From: Myxococcaceae bacterium
GTDB lineage: Bacteria > Myxococcota > Myxococcia > Myxococcales > Myxococcaceae
Length of the DNA: 64,000 bases
Direction: 5' to 3'
Assembly: GCA_016926755.1 (NCBI GenBank)
Contig: JAFGNZ010000331.1
Span: 55,287 to 119,286, forward strand
Position numbers and translations under genes: made by a program. Shown one piece after another: positions 1-8,520 of the stretch; within the stretch, counting starts at the first letter, position 1; every line of letters starts with the position of its first letter. The notes under the pieces are model-generated. The model did not search any database, had not been told where the DNA came from, and saw only the letters and a list, made by a program, of their open reading frames with translations.

Positions 1-1
1 G

Positions 2-1456
2 AAGCCACCCGAAGATACTTCGCCGGGAGATCCGCCGCGCCGGCGTGCCGCGAACCTGCTGCAGCAGGCGGACATTCGCCTTCGCTCGGCGGACCAGCTC
101 GCTGACGGGCTCGCGGAGCAGCGGCGCACCACGGCGGCGAACCCCGCCGCGGCGCCCGCCACTCCCCTGGACGACAACGTCCTGGAGCAGCAGGAGCATG
201 ATCTCGCGGCGGTGGTCAGCGAGCTGTTCGAGCTGTTCGGCGACAGGCCCCGCCTGTCGGCCCGCTTCCAGCGGGAGCTCACGCGGGTGCACCGCTCGAT
301 CAACGACCAGGTGGTGCGGTCCCTCCCGACGCTGGAGCAGGAGACCGCGGGCACTGCCATCCCGAACTGGGGAGCCCTGCAGGGCCACCTGCGAACCCGC
401 TCCCCGGCCGCGCAGGCCCTCTCCAACCCGCTCACCCAGGACGATAAAAACCCCTTCGGAAAGTACGCCCATACCCACCAGGCCATGCCGCAGCTGCGCC
501 TCGCCATCGAGGAGGCCCAGAGGCGCCCCAACCCGCCTCCCGGAGTGCCGAGCGAAGATGTGGCGCCAGAGGATTGGCTCAAGCCTCGCAAGCGGTCCCT
601 GAACGAGGCCAAGGCGCCCTACGCCCAGGCCAAGGACACACTGGCGAACGAGGTCTTCGACGGCTCGCACGAGCCGACGGCCAATGCCGCGCTCAAGGCC
701 GCCTTCCTGACGGCGTTCGAGGAGGCTCCTCCCCCGGCGGACCCTCGGCTGCAGGCCGCCTTCCCCAGCCCGGCCACCACGGTCAACAGGCTGATCACCA
801 TCATCCGCGGCGGCACGGTCGGCGCGGTCAACCTGGCCCTGCTGAAAACGCTCTGCTACGACCGGGAGGCCGGCGTGACGAACCGGACCTTCCTCGCGGG
901 ACGGCTCCGCGACGCCACCTCGGACATGCACGAGTGGATCCCGGTCAGCCGGGTCATGGACATGGTCGAGCGAGACGTGGCCAGCGCCGTGGAAGGCCTG
1001 GTCAACCCCTGCCGCTGGATCAAGCTCCAGCACCACCTGCGCACCGATACGGAGCACCTCATCTACAAACCCTCGATGAGCTCCCGGCCTTTGTCGTACC
1101 TGAACGCCCCCTACACCGTGCTCCAAGGCCACGTCGGCTCAACCCGCCTCGACATGCCCGGCGCACTCAGGTCCGAGCAGGCGGGCAACTTCCACAGCGC
1201 GCTCTTCGACGTGGTCGACACGGCCATGCGCGAGAACGCCACCGTCGAGCAGGTCATCGCCCGCCTCAAGGCGAAGTGTGAGGAGTGGATCTGGGATGGG
1301 ACGCCGCCCGACCCTCCCATCCATCCCCGCCAGGTCCTTTGGAGTGGAGAGAACATTTCCGCGCGACTGCCAGCCGTGTCCAGGCTCCAGCGGATGAGGC
1401 TCAGCCGTATGCTGCGGGACTTCGACAACGCGCTCGCGGCAGTCGACAGGTCCTGA
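2..1456 (+). CDS. Hypothetical protein, 5' end outside the window
   Basis: The reading frame is open from the first bases of the window, so at least 484 C-terminal residues are present and the true start lies to the left. An internal ATG at 212 exists, but the codons before it look equally coding (Ala/Gln/Arg-rich helical text), so I do not take it as the start. I do not recognise a family. The protein appears mainly helical, has no membrane segment or signal in the visible part, and has a Pro-rich linker around internal residues 165-180. It ends 30 bases before the leucine-rich-repeat gene and probably heads the same operon. That operon ends with an L,D-transpeptidase-like enzyme, so an envelope or secreted-effector role is possible but is only inference. 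Confidence 0.7.
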   Translation, partial: KPPEDTSPGDPPRRRAANLLQQADIRLRSADQLADGLAEQRRTTAANPAAAPATPLDDNVLEQQEHDLAAVVSELFELFGDRPRLSARFQRELTRVHRSINDQVVRSLPTLEQETAGTAIPNWGALQGHLRTRSPAAQALSNPLTQDDKNPFGKYAHTHQAMPQLRLAIEEAQRRPNPPPGVPSEDVAPEDWLKPRKRSLNEAKAPYAQAKDTLANEVFDGSHEPTANAALKAAFLTAFEEAPPPADPRLQAAFPSPATTVNRLITIIRGGTVGAVNLALLKTLCYDREAGVTNRTFLAGRLRDATSDMHEWIPVSRVMDMVERDVASAVEGLVNPCRWIKLQHHLRTDTEHLIYKPSMSSRPLSYLNAPYTVLQGHVGSTRLDMPGALRSEQAGNFHSALFDVVDTAMRENATVEQVIARLKAKCEEWIWDGTPPDPPIHPRQVLWSGENISARLPAVSRLQRMRLSRMLRDFDNALAAVDRS

Positions 1457-1486
1457 GGGCCCGGTCGCAGGCCGCGCTCGAGGAAC

Positions 1487-2884
1487 ATGACCATGAACTT
1501 CAGCCCTTCGGATCCAGGCGTCGCCGCCGCACTCGCTTCGGCGCTCGGGCATGGGGTCCCCTTCTCGGAGGCGGAGTGCGCGGCCCTGGAAGGCCCGCTC
1601 ACCGTGCTGCACGCCCGGGACGTCTCGGAGCTGCGCCATTGCACCGGGCTGCGGCACCTGGAGCTCATCGCCTCGGAGCTCCGAGATGCCTCCGCGCTGG
1701 CCCCCCTGAAGGGGCTGCGCCACCTGAGCATCATCGCGACACCGCTCGAGTCGCTGGCTCCCCTCCAGGCGCTCACGGCGCTCGAGCACCTGACGCTCAA
1801 CTTCACCCATGTCCAGGATGCAACTCCCCTCACCGCCATGCCGGCGCTGCGGCGGGCGGAGCTGCATGGCAACCCCCTGACCAAGGAGAGCTTCTCGCTG
1901 GTGGCGCGCCAGCTCTCCGGAGCGTCCGCGCCCCGGGAGGGGAGCCAGCTCCGGGCGCTGCCCCCGCTGCGCGAGGACTGGGAGGCCACGCGCGTGCTGT
2001 GGGACCATGGCATTCGCGCAGGCATCGCCCGCATCGACTTCCGCTGGTGGCACCTGGTGAGCCCGGGGCTGCCCCGCCTGACCGCGGGGCCTTGTGATGC
2101 CGTTCGTCACGACCCGCTCGTCCTCAGCCAGTCGGTCCAGAGCAACCCCTCGTTGACGCTGGAGGCCATCTTCCAGCAGGCCCTCACGTTCAGCGACGCG
2201 CCACCTCACATCGGCGCCTCCCAGCTGAGGAGCCGGCGCCCCTGGGGCGGCAGCGCCGAGGCGGCCACGTGGGTGCGAGACAGCGCGCTGGACGAGGAGA
2301 CGAAGGCGGGGCTCCTCCAGTTCATCTCCCGCTTCCCCACGCTCACCTTCTACCGGGAGGAGCCGGAGCTGCTGGACGAGATCGCGGCGGAGTCACAGGT
2401 GCAGCTCCCCTCGTGGCTGCGCGAGATACGGCCAACCCTGGCGTGGGTCCAGCCGGACCAGAGGCCGTCGGACGTCGTGGCGCGATTCCAGCGCTTCGAC
2501 TTCCCGAGGAGCACGACCCCGGAGCCAGAGCGGCGCTGGTACGCCCTCGAGCCTGGGCGCTTCAGCGGGAGGGAAGACGAGGCGCTCCTGAGATCCATGA
2601 ACCTGGTGAACGTAGGCACCTCCGACGACATGCTCTGGTCGCAGCTGCTCGTGCGGACCGACGCGCCGGAGGATCACTCCATCCTCGACTTCGCCCTGGA
2701 GATGTTCCGAGACCTCCAGAGGGAGGGGAGCGACCCACGGGGCACACTGAGCCGCGTGTTCACCTCCTACGGCTCCATGCTGGCCGCCATCGACGCGATC
2801 CGGCTGGGCCGCAAGAAGCAGCCGATCCTCGCCGTCCAGGAGCCGGGCCCCCCCCCCACCAACAAGGAGCCCCATGTCCGCTGA
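1487..2884 (+). CDS. Leucine-rich-repeat protein with a SUKH-like C-terminal region
   Basis: This 465-residue protein has about four leucine-rich repeats of roughly 22 residues in its first third (residues 40-150), each with the L-x-x-L-x-L-x-x-T/S pattern of the internalin-like class, so it probably binds a protein. Around residues 270-320 the text resembles the helix pattern of SMI1/KNR4 (SUKH) proteins: an acidic helix, then an Asp-Glu-Ile-Ala stretch, then a Leu-Pro-x-Trp motif. SUKH proteins are often immunity proteins, but this match is weak. The start is preceded by GAGGAAC. The 3' end overlaps the next gene by 11 bases, so the two are probably translationally coupled. There is no signal peptide; a cytoplasmic location is likely. 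Confidence 0.75.
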   Translation: MTMNFSPSDPGVAAALASALGHGVPFSEAECAALEGPLTVLHARDVSELRHCTGLRHLELIASELRDASALAPLKGLRHLSIIATPLESLAPLQALTALEHLTLNFTHVQDATPLTAMPALRRAELHGNPLTKESFSLVARQLSGASAPREGSQLRALPPLREDWEATRVLWDHGIRAGIARIDFRWWHLVSPGLPRLTAGPCDAVRHDPLVLSQSVQSNPSLTLEAIFQQALTFSDAPPHIGASQLRSRRPWGGSAEAATWVRDSALDEETKAGLLQFISRFPTLTFYREEPELLDEIAAESQVQLPSWLREIRPTLAWVQPDQRPSDVVARFQRFDFPRSTTPEPERRWYALEPGRFSGREDEALLRSMNLVNVGTSDDMLWSQLLVRTDAPEDHSILDFALEMFRDLQREGSDPRGTLSRVFTSYGSMLAAIDAIRLGRKKQPILAVQEPGPPPTNKEPHVR

Positions 2885-3779
2885 TCGTCCTGGCTCCCCC
2901 GCTCCCGCCCCCACCCCCTCCACGAGCGCCCGCGCACCGGCCCCCCTGCGCAACAAGCGCTTCGTCGGACAGGCGGGGCTGGCGGAGGTGCTCGCCGGAC
3001 GGAGCACGCTCGGCCCCGGCGCTCGGGGGACGGCGGTGCGCGCCGTGCAGCAGGCGCTGATCGACATGGGCTTCAGCCTGCCCGGGGGCGCGGATGGGGC
3101 CTTCGGTGGACAGTCCGCCAAGGCCCTTCGCAACTTCCAGGTGCATGCCCGGTCCGCCTTCCCCGAGGTGCAGCGCACCGGCGTGGTGGGCTCCGCCACC
3201 CTGCGAGCCCTTGACGCGCTGGCCCCTGCGCCGAAGAAGCTCGGGCAGCTCCAGCACCTCCCCGTGCCTCGCTACGAGGGCACCTCGGTGCGCGTGGTGG
3301 TGGTGAAGGACGAGCACCGCACCTTCCTCTTCGACACGCAGGGGCAGGTGCAGGCCATCTATGGCAACGCCGTGGGCGCGCGCAGCACCCCCACTGACAA
3401 GGGCCTGAAGAAGGTGACAGGCAAGCTCGGCAAGGCGGAGGCCGAGGCGCTGGGCCGCAAGCTCTGGGGCGCCCCTGTCTATGGGCCGCGCCTCATCGAC
3501 CTGTCGTGGGCGGATGGCTCGCGCTCCGGCGAGGAGCTCCACGGCACCCACGCCGCCACCAGCCTGGGCGAGGATGTCTCCCACGGGTGCATCCGCCACG
3601 GCAACGCGGACATCCTGGCCCTCTATGAGGCCCTCCAGCTCGGGGACTGGGTGGCCGTCGTCGACACCGTGAAGGATCCGCGCCTCGGCCCCGAGGGGAG
3701 CGCTCCTGGCAGCTCGCCCGACCGCCCGGCGGCCGTGGCCTCGCGCGGCGGCAGCGCTGGAGGCGGCACCCCAGGATGA
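2874..3779 (+). CDS. Peptidoglycan-binding and L,D-transpeptidase (YkuD-type) protein
   Basis: The 301-residue protein combines a peptidoglycan-binding-1 domain (about residues 45-125) with a YkuD-type L,D-transpeptidase catalytic domain (about 140-275). The catalytic signature is visible: a His in HGTH followed by SHGCIRH, which supplies the nucleophilic Cys and its Arg. L,D-transpeptidases make 3-3 cross-links in peptidoglycan or attach proteins to it. No signal peptide is evident; the first 30 residues are Pro/Ala/Ser-rich and disordered. That is unusual for a periplasmic enzyme and would fit export by a specialised secretion system or release on lysis. An AAGGAG ribosome-binding site sits five bases before the ATG, which overlaps the upstream gene. 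Substrate and target are not known from sequence. Confidence 0.88.
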   Translation: MSADRPGSPAPAPTPSTSARAPAPLRNKRFVGQAGLAEVLAGRSTLGPGARGTAVRAVQQALIDMGFSLPGGADGAFGGQSAKALRNFQVHARSAFPEVQRTGVVGSATLRALDALAPAPKKLGQLQHLPVPRYEGTSVRVVVVKDEHRTFLFDTQGQVQAIYGNAVGARSTPTDKGLKKVTGKLGKAEAEALGRKLWGAPVYGPRLIDLSWADGSRSGEELHGTHAATSLGEDVSHGCIRHGNADILALYEALQLGDWVAVVDTVKDPRLGPEGSAPGSSPDRPAAVASRGGSAGGGTPG

Positions 3780-3898
3780 GCAGAGCCGGGGCCAACTCAC
3801 GGAGTTTCAACCACCTGGCGGTTCCGAAAAAAAAGATCGTTCGGCGTGTCGATCTCGCGGCTCCTCATTCGACGCAGGAGTAGAAAGGAGACACAACG

Positions 3899-4330
3899 AT
3901 GCGATTCATGGTGATCGTCAGGGCCAACAAGACGTCAGAGGCGGGAGTCCTCCCGGACGAGAAGCTCCTGACCGAGATGGGGAAGTACAACGAAGAGCTG
4001 GTGAAGGCCGGCGTGCTGGTCGCGGGCGAGGGTCTCCACCCCAGCTCGAAGGGCGCGCGCGTCAGGTTCTCGGGAGCGCAGCGGACCGTGATCGACGGGC
4101 CCTTCGCCGAAACCAAGGAGCTGATCGCCGGCTTCTGGATCTTCAACGTGAAGTCGAAGGAAGAGGCGATCGAGTGGGTCAAGCGCTGCCCCAACCCCAC
4201 CGGCGAGGAGTCCGAGATCGAGATCCGCCAGGTGGTCGAAATGGAGGACTTCGCGCCGAGCGATCCCTCGGGCAAGCTCCGGGAGCAGGAGAAGCAGCTC
4301 CGCGCGCTCACCGAGGCGCGGCGCCGTTAA
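3899..4330 (+). CDS. YCII-related (DGPF) family protein
   Basis: The 143-residue protein is a YCII-related dimeric alpha/beta-barrel protein. It carries the DGPFAETKELIAGFWI signature of the DGPF branch near residues 64-79 and starts with the typical MRFMVIV strand. Its biochemical role is not established for the family. DGPF proteins are the characteristic genomic partner of ECF42 sigma factors, and such a sigma factor lies 55 bases downstream on the same strand. This strongly supports a functional pair, probably in a stress response. The start is set by a strong GAAAGGAGA ribosome-binding site about ten bases upstream. The C-terminus has a charged helix that may be a coiled coil. Confidence 0.92.
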   Translation: MRFMVIVRANKTSEAGVLPDEKLLTEMGKYNEELVKAGVLVAGEGLHPSSKGARVRFSGAQRTVIDGPFAETKELIAGFWIFNVKSKEEAIEWVKRCPNPTGEESEIEIRQVVEMEDFAPSDPSGKLREQEKQLRALTEARRR

Positions 4331-4385
4331 CCACGGCGCGCCTCGCGCCTTGCACCGGCGACGGAAGATGCGCTAGTCGGCTGCC

Positions 4386-5657
4386 GTGACGGCATCCGAC
4401 GCGCATCGCGCGATCCACGCGGTCTGGAGAATCGAGTCGGCCAGGCTCATCGCCGGCCTCACGCGGGTCGTGCGCGACGTCGGCCTTGCCGAGGAGCTCG
4501 CGCAGGACGCGCTCGTCGCCGCGCTCGAGCAATGGCCGAAGTCGGGCGTCCCGGACAACCCGGGCGCCTGGCTCATGGCCGCCGCGAAGCACCGCGCGAT
4601 CGATCAGCTCCGGCGAAGCAAGCGGCTGGAGCTCAAGCACGAGGAGCTGGGTCATGAGCTCGAGGCCCGGCGAGCGCTGGCCGCGCCGGAGCTCGACGCC
4701 GCGATCGACGAGGACGTGGGCGATGACCTCCTGCGCCTCGTGTTCATCTCCTGCCACCCGGTGCTCTCGACCGAGGCGCGCGTCGCGCTCACGCTCCGCC
4801 TGCTCGGAGGTCTGACGACCGAGGAGATCGCCCGCGCGTTCCTCGTCCCGGAGCCGACCGTCGCCCAGCGAATCGTCCGGGCCAAGCGGACCCTCGCCGA
4901 GGCGCGCGTCCCCTTCGAGGTCCCCCATGGAGCCGAGCTCGCCGCCCGCCTGTCGTCCGTGCTCGAGGTCATCTACCTCATCTTCAACGAGGGCTACGCG
5001 GCGACCGCCGGAGACGACTGGATGCGCCCCGCGCTCTGCGAGGACGCGCTTCGCCTCGGCCGCATCCTGGCGGAGCTCGTCCCGAAGGAGCCGGAGGTCC
5101 ACGGCCTCGTCGCGCTCATGGAGCTCCAGGCGTCGCGCGCGCGGGCGCGGATCGGCCCGTCAGGAGAGCCCATCCTGCTCCTCGATCAAAACCGCGCGCG
5201 CTGGGATCAGCTCCTCATCCGCCGGGGGCTCACGGCGCTCGATCGTGCCGAGAAGCTCGGTGGCGCGCAGGGCCCCTACGCGCTCCAGGCCGCGATCGCC
5301 GCCTGCCACGCCCGAGCCAGGACCGCGGCGGAGACGAACTGGGTGAGGATCGCGGCGCTCTACGAGAAGCTCGCCCAGGTCATGCCCTCGCCCGTGGTGG
5401 AGCTGAATCGCGCGGTCGCGCTCGGCATGGCGTTCGGTCCCGCCGCGGGCCTCGAGCTCGTCGACCAGCTCACCTCGGAGCCTTCGCTCCGGAGCTACCA
5501 CCTCCTGCCGAGCGTGCGCGGAGATCTCCTCACGAAGCTCGGCCGCTTCGACGAGGCCCGCGCGGAGTTCGAGCGCGCGGCGTCACTCACGCGCAACGAA
5601 CGCGAGCGCAAGCTGCTCCTCGATCGCGCCGCCGCGTGTGCCCGCTCCGCGGATTGA
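4386..5657 (+). CDS. ECF-type sigma factor, ECF42-like, with C-terminal TPR region
   Basis: The 423-residue protein has sigma-70 region 2 at about residues 10-80 (RDVGLAEELAQDALVAALEQ, then the RSKR segment) and region 4 at about 110-165, with the helix-turn-helix GLTTEEIARAFLVPEPTVAQR. After this comes a long all-helical extension of about 230 residues that is typical of ECF42 and similar to TPR repeats. ECF42 members lack a classical anti-sigma factor; the extension is thought to regulate them. The start codon is GTG, chosen because the family begins with a short HRAI-x-AVWRIESARLIAGL segment; no good Shine-Dalgarno sequence precedes it. It follows the DGPF gene on the same strand and probably forms an operon with it. 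Confidence 0.93.
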   Translation: MTASDAHRAIHAVWRIESARLIAGLTRVVRDVGLAEELAQDALVAALEQWPKSGVPDNPGAWLMAAAKHRAIDQLRRSKRLELKHEELGHELEARRALAAPELDAAIDEDVGDDLLRLVFISCHPVLSTEARVALTLRLLGGLTTEEIARAFLVPEPTVAQRIVRAKRTLAEARVPFEVPHGAELAARLSSVLEVIYLIFNEGYAATAGDDWMRPALCEDALRLGRILAELVPKEPEVHGLVALMELQASRARARIGPSGEPILLLDQNRARWDQLLIRRGLTALDRAEKLGGAQGPYALQAAIAACHARARTAAETNWVRIAALYEKLAQVMPSPVVELNRAVALGMAFGPAAGLELVDQLTSEPSLRSYHLLPSVRGDLLTKLGRFDEARAEFERAASLTRNERERKLLLDRAAACARSAD

Positions 5658-5733
5658 GAAAACGGGAGAACCCACAAGGCTTGAGAAAAACCTGTGGAGG
5701 AAACTGTTTCCCGGCAATGTGCGATAATAGATC

Positions 5734-6690
5734 ATGAACGTCACCAATAAACCCACCAGCTCCCAGGCTCAGCGCAGCTCTCCCACCGCCAGCCCGGCGC
5801 GTACCTCGGCGACAGGTGACGCCAGGCCGCAGGCTTCGGCCAAGGCCTCCCAGCCCCAGTCCCAGCCTCAGGATCGGTTCGACGTCCGCTCCTCCGCCCA
5901 GAACATCGCCACCCGGCTCGGCGCCAGCGCCGCCAAGGGCGTCGAGGCCATCTCCGGGCTGGGCGCCACCGGCCATCGCGGCTTGAGCGAGGCCGAGAAG
6001 ACGGAGATGCGGAAGATCTACGGAGACAGCATCGACTACGACAAGGTCCAGGTCGCGCAGATGCCGCCCTGGGTCGAGAAGGCCAATGGTGGCCGCGCCT
6101 TCGTGCTCGGCAACACCGTCTACATGCCGAAGCAGGACTTCGAGAACCTCAACGCCACCAAGGATCAGCCCGGCAGCGCGGGCCGCTCCCTGATTGCGCA
6201 CGAGATGGGCCACGTCTGGCAGTTCCAGAACAAGGGGATCGGCTACCTGCCCGAGGCCCTCTGGGCGCAGAACTTCGGGGATGCCTACAACTTCGCCAAG
6301 GCGCTGGACGAGGGCAAGGCGTTCTCGCAGATGGATCCCGAGCAGCAGGCCGAGATGATGTCGCACGCGTACGAGGACGGCTTCTTCGACGACCCGGACG
6401 CGAAGTTCGTCACCCGGCAGACCACGGAGTGGCCCTACTACGAGTCGAAGGTGATCGGCGCCAATGATCCGATCCCCGAGGGCTTCACGGACAACACGGA
6501 TGCGCTTCGCGAGGCGCACCAGTACGTGCAGTCGGGAGGCCGCCCCGCCCAGTCCGCCACGCCTACGCCCGTCCCGAGGCCCACCCCGCCGGCAGCCACC
6601 CCCGAGCCACAGGGCACGCCGACCCCCGAGCCACAGGGCACGCCGACCCCCGAGCCGCGGGGCACGCCGACCCCCGTCCCCAACGACTGA
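5734..6690 (+). CDS. DUF4157/Vgr-related-like zincin domain protein with Pro-rich tail
   Basis: This 318-residue protein starts with about 60 disordered Ser/Thr/Pro/Gln-rich residues. A zincin-like domain follows (about 84-250) containing the zinc-binding signature HEMGH at residues 156-160 within a segment resembling the DUF4157/Vgr-related module (an L-S-x-E start, YGDSIDY, a VYMP strand). Such modules accompany toxins and contractile-injection-system cargo, but whether this one is catalytic is unknown. The tail (about 275-318) is Pro/Thr-rich and contains three near-identical eight-residue repeats. There is no Sec signal or membrane segment. A GATAAT hexamer lies six bases before the ATG, so the transcript may have a very short leader. 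An intact gene of uncertain role. Confidence 0.7.
   Translation: MNVTNKPTSSQAQRSSPTASPARTSATGDARPQASAKASQPQSQPQDRFDVRSSAQNIATRLGASAAKGVEAISGLGATGHRGLSEAEKTEMRKIYGDSIDYDKVQVAQMPPWVEKANGGRAFVLGNTVYMPKQDFENLNATKDQPGSAGRSLIAHEMGHVWQFQNKGIGYLPEALWAQNFGDAYNFAKALDEGKAFSQMDPEQQAEMMSHAYEDGFFDDPDAKFVTRQTTEWPYYESKVIGANDPIPEGFTDNTDALREAHQYVQSGGRPAQSATPTPVPRPTPPAATPEPQGTPTPEPQGTPTPEPRGTPTPVPND
6598..6669 (+). repeat. Three 24-bp tandem repeats coding for TPEPQGTP
   Basis: Three in-frame copies of a 24-base unit encode TPEPQGTP, TPEPQGTP and TPEPRGTP at the C-terminus of the zincin-like protein. The first two copies are identical; the third has two base changes. Such a Pro-rich tail is prone to copy-number change and probably forms an extended linker. 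Confidence 0.9.
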
Positions 6691-6769
6691 GCCGATAGGA
6701 CACGGCCTGCTTCGCCTTGACGGGTTCTGGGCTGGAGTTGACCCGGTCTCATCGGGTCAACTGTGAGCC

Positions 6770-7309
6770 ATGGTTCCTTCCCAGGCCTGTTCCGAGCACC
6801 GCGAGCTCGCGGCAACCGCCACCTGCGAGCGCTGTGGCCGCTTTGTCTGCGAGCGCTGCGGGAGCCGGGAGCGCTCGACTGACACGTGGCGGTGTCCGGC
6901 CTGCGCTGCGCTCACGGAGCGGAGTCAGCAATGGGAGCGCCGTCGCCGGTCGCTGTCGAGAACGCTGGCGCTGTCACATGCGCTGATCGGGCTGCTGCAA
7001 ATGGCGCTCTCCCTGGCCGCCGCCGTGCGCATCTTCGAGCGCCAGGGGAGCATGCTTTGGTCCCTCCTGGCCTGGGGGCTCTTCATGGGCGGGCCCCAGC
7101 TCGTCTGCGCTGCCCTCGCGGCGCTCACGAGTCACCCCGCCGCCTCGTGGGTGGGGCTGGGCTGGTACTCCTTCTTCCTCCTCACCGTGAGCCTGCTTGA
7201 CGCGGGAGGGCTGATGCTGTTCATCGTCCTGCTGTGCAGCGCGTTGGCCTTGTTCTCGCTCGTCCGCAGCGTGCAGCTGTTCCTGCACCGGCGGCGCTCA
7301 CCGGCCTGA
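6770..7309 (+). CDS. Zinc-ribbon/B-box-like multi-pass membrane protein
   Basis: The 179-residue protein begins with a Cys/His-rich zinc-binding head (residues 3-45: C-x-x-H, then CERCGRFVCERCG, then CPAC), of the B-box type seen at the front of many myxobacterial membrane proteins. A basic stretch follows, then four hydrophobic segments at about 70-90, 98-118, 122-142 and 145-165, so it is an inner-membrane protein with a cytoplasmic zinc finger. The function is unknown. It stands alone on the plus strand, 79 bases after the zincin-like gene, and converges with the next minus-strand gene. Confidence 0.8.
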   Translation: MVPSQACSEHRELAATATCERCGRFVCERCGSRERSTDTWRCPACAALTERSQQWERRRRSLSRTLALSHALIGLLQMALSLAAAVRIFERQGSMLWSLLAWGLFMGGPQLVCAALAALTSHPAASWVGLGWYSFFLLTVSLLDAGGLMLFIVLLCSALALFSLVRSVQLFLHRRRSPA

Positions 7310-7348
7310 AGGGGCGCAGCCCTCCGCCCCCTCGAGGCCTGGCGCCCG

Positions 7349-8068
7349 CTACTGCCCACCCGGCATGTACCAACCCGCGGGCGGCGTGGGCGTCCACTCG
7401 CCGTTCACCGCCTCGCGCAGCAGGCTGGTGATGGTCCTCTCGCCGGGGCCCTCCATCGGTCCCACCGGTGCAGTCAGGTAGGTAGGCTGGCCCTTCTCAT
7501 TCATGCCCGCGAAGATGGCGACATGGCCCTCCGGCTTCGGGTCGGGCCAGAACACCACGGCCCCCTCCGGCACCCCCTCCATCGGATTGCCGGAGTCCGG
7601 GCACTCATTGAGTAGGCCCGCCTCGTCCACCGCCGCCATCGCCTCGGCGGCCGTCGGCTGCGCGAGCAGTGGATCCGAGCTGCCTGCCTCCGCCAACACG
7701 TCGGTAACGAAGTGCAGGCACTGCTCCCTGTAGGTATTCGTGAAGGAGCCATCGGGGTTCTGCAGGGAGGCTGCGAATTCCCTGCCCGTGGAGAGAATCT
7801 CCTCTCCGCGCTCGGCGGGCGTCTGGCCGCCCTTGGCGAAGGCCTTCGCGACGGAGGCATTGCCCCGGGTCCCGAGAGAGACGGGCGCTCTGTCCGGCCG
7901 AGCTGCCTCGAAGGAGCTCTGGTTCAGCTTCTGCCGCACCGAGGAGGCGGTGCCGCGCCCCGTGCTCGGAGCGGAGGAGGGCTGGGACTTCGACCGCTGG
8001 GAGGAGCTCGTCTCCTGGGAGCGAGATGGCGAGGGCTTGGAGGACTTCGAATCGCTGATGCGAGTCAT
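7349..8068 (-). CDS. Probable CHAP/NlpC-P60-like cysteine amidase with disordered N-terminus
   Basis: The 239-residue protein has a disordered Ser/Pro/Arg-rich N-terminus of about 60 residues, then a compact domain. The domain has a Cys in YREQCLHFVTDVL (Cys117), a strand EGAVVFWPD, and a His in GHVAIFAGM (His182). This order of nucleophilic Cys followed by a His-Val strand is the arrangement of CHAP and NlpC/P60 peptidoglycan amidases; I infer that fold, but the third catalytic residue is not obvious. No signal peptide is seen. The N-terminus resembles in composition those of the products of 5734-6690 and 16686-17198. The gene is divergent from the NUDIX region and convergent with the zinc-ribbon membrane protein. 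It may be an effector. Confidence 0.72.
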   Translation of the reverse strand: MTRISDSKSSKPSPSRSQETSSSQRSKSQPSSAPSTGRGTASSVRQKLNQSSFEAARPDRAPVSLGTRGNASVAKAFAKGGQTPAERGEEILSTGREFAASLQNPDGSFTNTYREQCLHFVTDVLAEAGSSDPLLAQPTAAEAMAAVDEAGLLNECPDSGNPMEGVPEGAVVFWPDPKPEGHVAIFAGMNEKGQPTYLTAPVGPMEGPGERTITSLLREAVNGEWTPTPPAGWYMPGGQ

Positions 8069-8229
8069 GGCAGGCTCGGGGGGAAGGATGTGAGGGCCCT
8101 TGGCTTATTGTCGCCGCGCGGCCCACGGCGGTTGCGTCACGCGAGCTCGTGCTGCATCACTCGGAGTGGGGACGGTAGTCCCGAGCACCGCGACCCCGAT
8201 GGCAATTGCCTCCTGAGAGTCGAGAGAGG

Positions 8230-8520
8230 ATGACCACGATGGCGAGCAGGAAGGCAGAGCTGACTCTTGGCCGCATCTCCTCGGAGTCCGTGCGAGAGGC
8301 GACGGGGCGAGGCTGGGAGGAGTGGCTGAACGCGCTCGACAGAGCGGGAGCCGCGGACTGGGACCACAAGCAGATCGTCGCCCACCTCAAGCGCGGACCT
8401 CCCCAGGTGAAATCGAGCTGGTGGCAGCAGTCGATGCGGACGCTCGCGTGGAGATGCGCACACGGTGGCGCGCGGCACTGGAGCGGATTGCCGCAGCGGC
8501 CAGGCCCAGAGAGGAATGAA
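8230..8520 (+). pseudogene. Remnant of a DUF4287 (SRPBCC-associated) gene
   Basis: The reading frame from the ATG at 8230 matches the start of DUF4287 proteins: a short Lys-rich lead, then SSESVREATGRGWEEWL and the DWDHKQIVAHL motif, ending at the conserved WWQQ. After that the expected SRPBCC domain is missing. The next bases, read in the shifted frame, give a plausible end of the same kind of protein (RTRWRAALERIAAAARPREE, then stop near 8519). The simplest reading is an internal deletion of several hundred bases that removed most of the second domain and broke the frame. The original frame runs on without a stop into the NUDIX gene and would give a meaningless fusion. Not expected to be functional. 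Confidence 0.6.

Noticed and set aside
6598..6669. Direct repeats considered as a CRISPR-like or regulatory array
   Set aside because: The units are 24 bases without spacers, lie in frame inside a gene and code for a Pro-rich tail.
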